The notes under the pieces are model-generated. The model saw only the letters and a program-made list of their open reading frames with translations, had not been told where the DNA came from and made no database searches. 64,000 nt of DNA from Gammaproteobacteria bacterium (GTDB lineage: Bacteria; Pseudomonadota; Gammaproteobacteria; GCA-001735895), in NCBI GenBank assembly GCA_030595795.1, contig JAUVCH010000007.1, positions 1-64,000 on the forward strand, read 5' to 3'. Shown here piece after piece: positions 57,526 through 64,000 of the stretch; position 1 is the first letter of the stretch; every line of letters begins with the position of its first letter. The position numbers and the translations under genes were made by a program.

Positions 57526-58770
57526 ATGAATTTCTCAGACTTCGGTCGCCATTTTGCGGGCTATTCGGGCATTACCCACTTGATGGATGACCTTAATGAA
57601 GGCCTATTGCAGGATGATGTCGTGATGATGGGTGGTGGTAATCCTGCCACTATTCCTGAGGTCAGTCATGTTTTTGAATCAGCGATTACTAAATTACTAG
57701 CCTCCGGAGAATTACTGAAGGCACTGGCGAATTACGACGGACCACAGGGAAAGAATAGTTTTATCGATACGCTGGCTGATTTTTTCAAGCAGCATTACGG
57801 TTGGTCGATTTCGCGTGAAAATATAGCCCTGACCCATGGTAGCCAAAGTTCATTTTTTGTACTGTTTAATTCCTTTGCAGGCCAGTCGTGTGGGCAGCGT
57901 CAGAAAATTCTTATCCCTTTGGTACCTGAATATATTGGGTATTGCGATGTCGGGATTGAGCCCGATCTGATCAGCAGTCAGGAGGCAAAAATTCAGCGAC
58001 TAGCCGGTGGTTATTTTAAGTATCAGATCGACTTCGATAACCTTGAAGTTGATCGTAGCACTGGGTTAATTTGTGTCTCGCGACCTACCAATCCAAGTGG
58101 TAATGTCTTAACCGATGTAGAGTGCCAGCAACTCGATGAAATCGCGCAGAAAAATGATGTTCCTTTATTGATCGATAACGCTTACGGTACGCCATTTCCA
58201 AATATTATATTTAATGAGGTTAACCCGTTCTGGAACGATAACACGATTGTGTGCATGAGCCTGTCAAAATTGGGGTTACCCGGCGCGAGAACCGGTATCG
58301 TCATCGCTAACGAAGAAGTTATCAAGCAGTTTACTAATATGACCGCGATTACCAGTCTGGCACCAGGTGGTATTGGGCCTGTAATTGCAAATCAACTGAT
58401 TCAGGACAATGCTCTGCTACCGCTATGTAATGAAGTTATTCTGCCGTTCTATCAGAAACGTTCGCAATTGGCGGTGCGTTTACTGAAAGATGCAATTGAC
58501 GATCCACGAGTCAATATCCACAAACCGGAAGGTTCATTATTCCTCTGGCTGTGGTTTGAGGAATTGCCAATTACCACGAGCGAGTTGTATAAGCGATTAA
58601 AACAGAAAGGGCTTCTGGTTGTGCCCGGGAAATATTTCTTCCCTGGGCAGGCCGAGCCAACAAAGCATGCTGAAAGCTGCATCAGGATAAACTATGTTCA
58701 AAGTGAATCTGAATTGCAAAAAGGCATTGATATTTTAGCTAGAGAATTACGCGCCTGTTGGGGTAGCTAA
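57526..58770 (+). CDS. avtA: Valine-pyruvate aminotransferase
   Basis: PLP enzyme of 414 residues of the AvtA group, which makes valine and alanine by exchange between 2-oxoisovalerate/pyruvate and amino acids. Motifs: SDFGRHFAGYSGITHLMDDL at the start, MMGGGNPATIPEV, SRPTNPSGNVLTD, the PLP-binding Lys in SLSKLGLPGARTGIVIA near residue 249 and LWLWFEELPITTSELY. An AAGG site precedes the ATG. It stands alone, convergent with the cyclase gene. Confidence 0.93.
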   Translation: MNFSDFGRHFAGYSGITHLMDDLNEGLLQDDVVMMGGGNPATIPEVSHVFESAITKLLASGELLKALANYDGPQGKNSFIDTLADFFKQHYGWSISRENIALTHGSQSSFFVLFNSFAGQSCGQRQKILIPLVPEYIGYCDVGIEPDLISSQEAKIQRLAGGYFKYQIDFDNLEVDRSTGLICVSRPTNPSGNVLTDVECQQLDEIAQKNDVPLLIDNAYGTPFPNIIFNEVNPFWNDNTIVCMSLSKLGLPGARTGIVIANEEVIKQFTNMTAITSLAPGGIGPVIANQLIQDNALLPLCNEVILPFYQKRSQLAVRLLKDAIDDPRVNIHKPEGSLFLWLWFEELPITTSELYKRLKQKGLLVVPGKYFFPGQAEPTKHAESCIRINYVQSESELQKGIDILARELRACWGS

Positions 58771-58782
58771 TTTATTTAGCTA
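58764..58782. terminator. Weak hairpin between avtA and the cyclase gene
   Basis: Seven-base arms TAGCTAA and TTAGCTA around TTTAT at the avtA stop. AT-rich, no clear T run; possible weak bidirectional terminator. Confidence 0.3.
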
Positions 58783-58784
58783 GT

Positions 58785-61016
58785 TTACTTCGTGGTATGC
58801 GTAAACACGCCATCCCAGTTATCGCCCGGCGGGTTCTTGCGGTAATGTGCGGTTCGCTCCAGGTATACCTGGTATAACAGCCTCTTCGGATTCGCGCGAT
58901 TCAAATTGAAAAAATCGAGTTCCGCTTTATCCCAATTCTGCGAGCGAAAACTCTTTAGTGCCTGTTTATAACTTCTAAGTTCTGAAGTTACTGATTTATG
59001 GATATCGTTTTTGTGACCCACTGGCTCGAAGATTGCCACGGGTTCATTCTTACCCTTAACGCGTACGAGATCGAGTTCACGAAAAACAAATTCAGGAATA
59101 CACGTTTTGGTACTTTTACTCACAATTACATTAACGCCATAATTTTTTGTCAGGCCCTCGAGCCGAGAACCCAGATTGACCGCGTCGCCCAATACTGTAT
59201 AAGCCATGCGAAATTCTGACCCCATATTACCAACACTCATGTTACCCGTATTAATGCCGACACCGATGTTGACTTCGGGCCAGCCACGAGATTTGAAATC
59301 TGCCTGCATCACCTTCAGCTCGTCCATCATTTCCATTGCCGCATATAGTGCGTGTCGAGCATGCTCGGAGTCACTCAATGGGGCGCCCCAAAAAGACATA
59401 ATGGCATCGCCCATATATTTATCGATAGTGCCGCGGTGTTTATGAATAACTCGTGTCATAGGTGTTAACAACGCGTTCATTAACCGGGTTAGCTGTTTCG
59501 GATCCATGCCTTCCGAAATAGTAGTAAACCCCCTGACATCTGAAAATAGCACGGTCATCTCTCGATTTTCACCATCGAGTGAAAAGTCTGTTGGGGAATC
59601 ACTCATCTCATCGACCAGTTCAGGCGGAATATAGTGACCAAACAGATGGGCAAGCTGGCGTTTCCCGCGCGACTCGATAAAAAAGCCGAATGTCATATGC
59701 CAGATAAAAATTAATACAATGAGTACCAAGGGACTTGCCAGAGGTAGAATTAATTGATTATTCCAGGCCACCATAGTGCCGCTAACGACTATCAAGGCGA
59801 TACCTGCCGTGCCGGTGGCTGCCATCAACGGCGATACTGCGGGAAGCAAGAGCGCCATAATTACTGCGATCAAAATTAAAATGACAAACTCATAACCTAT
59901 AGTCCATGCAGGTCGGTGATTAATTTTTCTATCCAGGATGCCAGAGATAATATTGGCATGTACTTCGACACCGGGATATATATTCTGTACCGGTGTAGAG
60001 CGTAAATCTAATAAGCCTGGTGCAGAGGTTCCTATTAACACAATCTTGTTTCTAATATCTTCGGGATCGGTTTCTCGATTCAGGATTTGATATGCTGAAA
60101 TATACGGGAAACTACCTACCTGGCCTCTATAAGGTACATAAACCGATGCATTAGCATCAACTGGAATTTGATAGTTTCCTAGCGATACAGCTTCGAGAGC
60201 AAAATAATTATCATCCTTTTTCTTGCTGCCTGTTTCGACAATTAACTCTATAGAGGAGGGACTGATATAGGCCTTGGCCGTAGCAAGTGCCAGAGATGCG
60301 TAGAGGAAGCCTTCATGTGACTGTAATAAGGGTACTCTGCGAAATACCCCGTCTGCATCGACGTGGGGGTTGTCAAAAAAGCCGCCGGCGGCTGCGGATT
60401 TTTGCAAAATCTTCAGATTCCCGCCGTATCCCTTGGCAACGTTAATCGGTAAACGTTCGCTCCAGAATTTATCCGCTGCCATAACAGGCGGGGGTAATGC
60501 ACCTGTTTCCCCTTTTTCATTTTCGGCTACGTTCGGTTTAAAATAATAGCCCATGACGACATTCTTATCCTTTAGACTATCTGCGAAAATGTTATCGTGT
60601 TGGAGGGAGGGACGTATTTTTTCTAGTGTTTCGCGGAATTCGATATTATTGCGTAGTTCGTTTTTGGCGAGATTGTCGAAAATACTGAGACCGGAACTTT
60701 GGTCTTTTTCGGCAAAGACAATATCAAAGCTAACCACTTTGGCCTGATAATAGTCGAAAAGGTTGTCAATAATAACGGCTAGTTTATCTCGGCCCCATGG
60801 CCAGCGGCCGACTTTTGCGAGCGAATTTTCATCAATATCAACAATTACAATTCGATCGTCTAGCGTATTAGGCAGAGTGAAATTTAGCCTGGTGTCATAG
60901 GTCCAGTTTTCCAATTGACTGATAAATGGATATCGATAAACACCCGAGGTATCCAGTAATAAGATGATTAAAATCAGGGCGCTTAGCGCTAATCTAATGA
61001 TGCGCTGAACTTGCAT
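58785..61016 (-). CDS. CHASE2-domain class III adenylate cyclase
   Basis: A 743-residue membrane protein. One helix near residues 8-25, a large periplasmic CHASE2 sensor at about 30-335 (IVIVDIDENSLAKVGRWPWG), three helices at about 355-440, and a cytoplasmic class III cyclase at about 475-670. Metal-binding Asp in TVLFSDVRGFTTISEG and KYMGDAIMSFWGAP; base-contact residues in VLGDAVNLGSRLEGL fit ATP as substrate. It should make cyclic AMP in response to an unknown external signal. It is the last of four signalling genes on this strand. Confidence 0.9.
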   Translation of the reverse strand: MQVQRIIRLALSALILIILLLDTSGVYRYPFISQLENWTYDTRLNFTLPNTLDDRIVIVDIDENSLAKVGRWPWGRDKLAVIIDNLFDYYQAKVVSFDIVFAEKDQSSGLSIFDNLAKNELRNNIEFRETLEKIRPSLQHDNIFADSLKDKNVVMGYYFKPNVAENEKGETGALPPPVMAADKFWSERLPINVAKGYGGNLKILQKSAAAGGFFDNPHVDADGVFRRVPLLQSHEGFLYASLALATAKAYISPSSIELIVETGSKKKDDNYFALEAVSLGNYQIPVDANASVYVPYRGQVGSFPYISAYQILNRETDPEDIRNKIVLIGTSAPGLLDLRSTPVQNIYPGVEVHANIISGILDRKINHRPAWTIGYEFVILILIAVIMALLLPAVSPLMAATGTAGIALIVVSGTMVAWNNQLILPLASPLVLIVLIFIWHMTFGFFIESRGKRQLAHLFGHYIPPELVDEMSDSPTDFSLDGENREMTVLFSDVRGFTTISEGMDPKQLTRLMNALLTPMTRVIHKHRGTIDKYMGDAIMSFWGAPLSDSEHARHALYAAMEMMDELKVMQADFKSRGWPEVNIGVGINTGNMSVGNMGSEFRMAYTVLGDAVNLGSRLEGLTKNYGVNVIVSKSTKTCIPEFVFRELDLVRVKGKNEPVAIFEPVGHKNDIHKSVTSELRSYKQALKSFRSQNWDKAELDFFNLNRANPKRLLYQVYLERTAHYRKNPPGDNWDGVFTHTTK

Positions 61017-61078
61017 TACCCGACCTCAGAGGTTGTAATTTTGAATATTTGGGTTGCTATTTCCGAGTTTGATGACGT

Positions 61079-61804
61079 TTATTTCAGATAAAATTCCATC
61101 TTTACACCAGCGACTTCAATGATATCGTGGCTTTTTAGTTCGTGGGCACTTGGCCCTATAGCTATACCACCAACTTTTGGTACATTGTTATCGGGGCCCC
61201 CATCGACGTGGATCAGGAAAAACCCCTGTGGCCGACGAGTTATAGCAGCGACCTGAATACCCGGTTGACCTATGGTGGTTAGTGCTTTAGTCAGAATAAG
61301 TTCTTTTCCTGCATTGGCACCGCTTAATAGCTGAAGACAGGCCGACCGATTTGCCATCGGAGAAGGCGCAGAGCTAGCTGCTTCGGAAGCCATCGCGGCC
61401 GAAATTTTCTGCACGGACTTATCTATTTCCTTGCTTTGCGCGGCTTGTTCTGGCATTCCAGCCTCGCCCGGGCGAATAATCATGGTCTGCTCAAAATCTT
61501 GCTCGTGATCGACAGCGCCACTTTGATAACTGATCTGAAATTTTCCCAGAGTTATGTTGTCGCCATTTTCGAGCGCATGTTTCTTTACCAGCTTTCCATT
61601 GACATAGGTTCCATTGGTGCTACCAAGATCTTCCAGAAATGAATCGTCGAGAATAGTAATGACCTGCGCATGCCTGCCACTTACTGACAGGTTGTCGATT
61701 GGAATATCGTTACTGGGTTTACGACCAATAGTGGTCGTTTCCTTGGATAAAGGGTACTCATTCGTTTCGCCTGAGCTTGAAGTCGTGATCAGTTTTGCGA
61801 CCAT
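61079..61804 (-). CDS. FHA-domain protein
   Basis: A 241-residue protein with an N-terminal FHA domain (about 22-95) that binds phosphothreonine: TTIGRKPSNDIPIDNLSVSG with RHAQV and DLGSTNGTYVNGK are the core residues. The stretch after it contains EQTMIIRPG, a possible phosphorylation site, and the last 90 residues (about 155-241) look like a second, degenerate FHA-like domain. It probably reads phosphorylation set by the kinase encoded nearby. Confidence 0.87.
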   Translation of the reverse strand: MVAKLITTSSSGETNEYPLSKETTTIGRKPSNDIPIDNLSVSGRHAQVITILDDSFLEDLGSTNGTYVNGKLVKKHALENGDNITLGKFQISYQSGAVDHEQDFEQTMIIRPGEAGMPEQAAQSKEIDKSVQKISAAMASEAASSAPSPMANRSACLQLLSGANAGKELILTKALTTIGQPGIQVAAITRRPQGFFLIHVDGGPDNNVPKVGGIAIGPSAHELKSHDIIEVAGVKMEFYLK

Positions 61805-61851
61805 GTTTAAATCCAGCCTCTAATTTGTGTCTTTATTACTGGTGTAATCCG

Positions 61852-62676
61852 TTAATCGAACCAGGTAAGCATTTTGCTGAACCAGTCTTTTTTGGTTGAA
61901 AAATCATCCTTTACGCGGCATAACATTACCGAGATATTGTCCTTACCGCCATTCTGGTTTGCCTTAGTAATCAATTGCTTGCCTGCCTCTTCTAGATTAT
62001 CACTAAATCTCTTAATAGTTAAGTATATATATTCATCTTCAACTAAATCGGTTAATCCATCGGAACATAACAAATAAATATCATTTTTCTTCACAATATC
62101 TTCCTGGATATCGGCAGTTACGCCGGGGTCAATCCCCAGCGCTCTGGTAACCAGATTCTTATTTAAAGAGTGCTTGGCTTCTTCAGCCGTGTAAAAGCCT
62201 CTGTCTATCAGTTCCTGGAGCAATGAATGGTCCTTGGTAATCTGCTCCAGGCTATCTTCTCGGATGCGATAGCATCTGGAGTCACCAATGTGCGCGAGTG
62301 ATAAAGTGTTGTTGTGAAAATGCAACACTACCACTGTGGTACCCATGCCCCGATGATCAGAATTCGCCTGGGCAGTTTTATAAACCGTTTTATTGGCCCG
62401 ATCGATGGCTTCCAGAATACAGATGGATTCTAGCGAAAATCCACTTTTAGGGTCTATATTACCGGGTTCGATGGTAGGTAATTTCCGCTGAAGTGTATTA
62501 ATTATGGTATCGATGGTTAGGCTACTGGCAACATCGCCGCCACGATGACCACCCATGCCGTCCGCCAGTACGACTAAACCCAGAGCACTATCGAAACCAA
62601 TGGCGTCTTCATTTTTCTTACGCACCAGGCCTGTGTCGGTTAATCCAAGAATGGATATTTTTTCTTGCAGATTCAT
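61852..62676 (-). CDS. PP2C-family serine/threonine phosphatase
   Basis: A 274-residue cytoplasmic phosphatase. Metal-binding motifs VRKKNEDAIG, VVLADGMGGHRGGDVASS, AHIGDSRCYRI, LLCSDGLTDLVED and GGKDNISVMLCRV are all present, so it should be active (Stp1/PppA type). It follows the kinase by ten bases and would reverse its action on proteins such as the FHA protein. Confidence 0.93.
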   Translation of the reverse strand: MNLQEKISILGLTDTGLVRKKNEDAIGFDSALGLVVLADGMGGHRGGDVASSLTIDTIINTLQRKLPTIEPGNIDPKSGFSLESICILEAIDRANKTVYKTAQANSDHRGMGTTVVVLHFHNNTLSLAHIGDSRCYRIREDSLEQITKDHSLLQELIDRGFYTAEEAKHSLNKNLVTRALGIDPGVTADIQEDIVKKNDIYLLCSDGLTDLVEDEYIYLTIKRFSDNLEEAGKQLITKANQNGGKDNISVMLCRVKDDFSTKKDWFSKMLTWFD

Positions 62677-62686
62677 CTACTACTGC

Positions 62687-64000
62687 CTACTTAAAATCGG
62701 CCAGGAAGGTTTTTAGATGATCTGCCATTTCAGTACCTGTTTGATATCGATCCTCAACGTTTTTAGCAAGTGCTCGCTGGATTATAGTTGATAATTCACT
62801 GGTTATATCTGGGCGGATAGTCTTAATGTCTGGTGCCTCTTCATTCGTAATTTTAAACATAAGACTTGCCATCGAGTCGGCTCTAAAGGGTAGAGAGCCC
62901 GATAATAACTGAAATAACATGACTCCGAGCGCGAATATATCAGAACGGCCATCAACTTTCTTGCCTGCAAGTTGTTCTGGAGACATATAAGATGGAGTGC
63001 CCAATACCATTCCGGTTTTAGTTTTGCTCGAGTCAGTAATTCGAGCGATACCAAAGTCGGTAATTTTCAGAAAATCTGATTCGGGTTCGTACATGATGTT
63101 TGCTGGTTTTATATCTCGATGGACGACGTTTTGCTGGTGTGCGTATGCCAGGCCCTCCGCAGCCCTTTGTACTATGCTGATAACCGTTTTAATATCGAGA
63201 AGATTGTCCTGTTTGATATAGCGTGCGAGATCGTGCCCCTTTAAAAATTCCATCGCGATATAGGCTAGATCGTGTTCTTCACCTGCGTCATAAATGGTGA
63301 CGATATAAGGGTGACTCAGTCTTCCGGCGGTCTCGGCTTCGCGAAAGAAACGTTGCTTAACATCTTCCAGTTCGTCTTCGTCAAACTCCTGGGCCAGTGC
63401 CAATGTTTTAATCGCAACAACTCGACTAATCTTCGGGTCTTTGCCCAGGTAAACGACACCCATGGCACCTTTACCGAGCTCTTTATCAACTTCGTAGCGC
63501 CCTAGCATGGGCTTTTCTATGCCGCCACCATCTAATAGCAGGGTTCCACCGGCATGACCACTGGCCCCGCCAAACATGACGGTTTCTTCCATCGCCTGAG
63601 CGCGGTTCATGCGGGATTGAATGTCACGAAATTCTTTGTCATGTTTAGCCATGTACTGATATACAGAACCTGCTTTGTTAAATTGCCGTTTGCGTTCGAA
63701 ATCGAGTGCGAGGTTATACATTGCTTCCATTACCTGGTCATCAACTCGGCATTTTCGAAACTTCTCGAAAGACATATCCAGTTGTCCCTGAGTCTGGAAG
63801 GCGATCCCAAGCATGCGATTACTATCAGATGACTCTTCATCGGAGCGAACCTTGCCGCGTTCGGTGACCAGAAAGCGTTTTGTGGTAATTATTAAATGAC
63901 CGAGTACGAGCAAGGCTGCAGGCGTCATTAACTGTAACCACATGTTATTTACCGTCATCAACGCATAATGCGCTGAGACTAAACCCGTCAGTAGTACCAT
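62687..64000 (-). CDS. Serine/threonine protein kinase, 5' end cut by window
   Basis: At least 437 residues of a Hanks-type kinase. Two membrane helices at visible residues 1-20 and 22-40 are followed by a TPR-like helical stretch (70-130) and the kinase domain from about 165: GKGAMGVVYLGKD, Lys in VAIKTLALA, VVHRDIKPANIMYE, KITDFGIARI and GTPSYMSPEQLAGKKVDGRS. The ATG at the window edge is unlikely to be the true start: such kinases carry a CHASE2 sensor and a first helix before these helices. TMVFGGASG-type threonines around residue 140 may be phosphorylation sites. It heads the kinase-phosphatase-FHA-cyclase run. Confidence 0.9.
   Translation of the reverse strand: MVLLTGLVSAHYALMTVNNMWLQLMTPAALLVLGHLIITTKRFLVTERGKVRSDEESSDSNRMLGIAFQTQGQLDMSFEKFRKCRVDDQVMEAMYNLALDFERKRQFNKAGSVYQYMAKHDKEFRDIQSRMNRAQAMEETVMFGGASGHAGGTLLLDGGGIEKPMLGRYEVDKELGKGAMGVVYLGKDPKISRVVAIKTLALAQEFDEDELEDVKQRFFREAETAGRLSHPYIVTIYDAGEEHDLAYIAMEFLKGHDLARYIKQDNLLDIKTVISIVQRAAEGLAYAHQQNVVHRDIKPANIMYEPESDFLKITDFGIARITDSSKTKTGMVLGTPSYMSPEQLAGKKVDGRSDIFALGVMLFQLLSGSLPFRADSMASLMFKITNEEAPDIKTIRPDITSELSTIIQRALAKNVEDRYQTGTEMADHLKTFLADFK

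Noticed and set aside
58785-64000. Type VI secretion locus suggested by kinase, PP2C and FHA genes
   Set aside because: No Tss, Hcp, VgrG or ClpV gene is in the window, and a CHASE2 cyclase ends the run; it may still exist beyond 64000.
64000-64000. ATG at the window edge as true start of the kinase
   Set aside because: The visible protein begins in the middle of a membrane domain; related kinases carry a sensor domain before it.

Overview
The window reads as a chromosome segment of a free-living, probably aquatic gammaproteobacterium. This rests on gene families and gene order: leuC-leuD-leuB-asd-usg-fimV-truA-trpF-accD-folC-dedD-cvpA-purF-metZ and lpxH-ppi-cysS-tRNAs-tig-clpP-clpX-lon-hupB-tRNAs-ppiD-fabI are backbone runs also known from Pseudomonas and relatives. 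Base composition looks moderate (judged by eye, not computed). Genus and species cannot be named. No rRNA, CRISPR array, insertion sequence or prophage was seen.

Region 1 (1-6.6 kb) is mixed. It holds the end of a phosphonate-type ABC transporter (two PhnE permeases), an overlapping DksA-like/YdcH-like pair, a small membrane protein, transaldolase, a CopG/ParE toxin-antitoxin pair with a palindromic operator, an EamA exporter and a secreted M28 peptidase.

Region 2 (6.8-17.4 kb) looks like a catabolic island for polyamines, perhaps acetylated ones or cadaverine. A minus-strand run potA-potB-potC-potD-amidase-acetylpolyamine deacetylase is divergent from a PuuB-like oxidase, followed by glutaryl-CoA dehydrogenase and a class III CoA-transferase.

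Region 3 (17.4-23.6 kb) is accessory. It has a gene-free 0.3 kb stretch, a second toxin-antitoxin pair, a membrane PAS-GGDEF-EAL protein whose EAL part lacks one metal-binding glutamate, a Ser/Cys-type proline racemase family enzyme, a DUF2914 protein and a LysR regulator divergent from leuC.

Region 4 (23.7-54.6 kb) is the conserved backbone: leucine, aspartate-semialdehyde, fatty-acid, folate, purine and methionine synthesis, FimV, lipid A, Cys-tRNA synthetase, six tRNAs, the trigger factor/ClpXP/Lon proteostasis set, HU, PpiD and FabI. Two irregularities stand out: a small entericidin-like lipoprotein gene lies between leuC and leuD, and trpB-trpA are absent between trpF and accD, where only a short remnant-like ORF remains.

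Region 5 (54.8-64 kb) starts with an assimilatory sulfite reductase gene (cysI-like) broken twice, by an in-frame amber codon and by a one-base frameshift in a G run. It is followed by an intact DUF934 gene, a thioesterase, avtA and a four-gene minus-strand signalling cluster: Ser/Thr kinase (cut by the window edge), PP2C phosphatase, FHA protein and CHASE2 adenylate cyclase.
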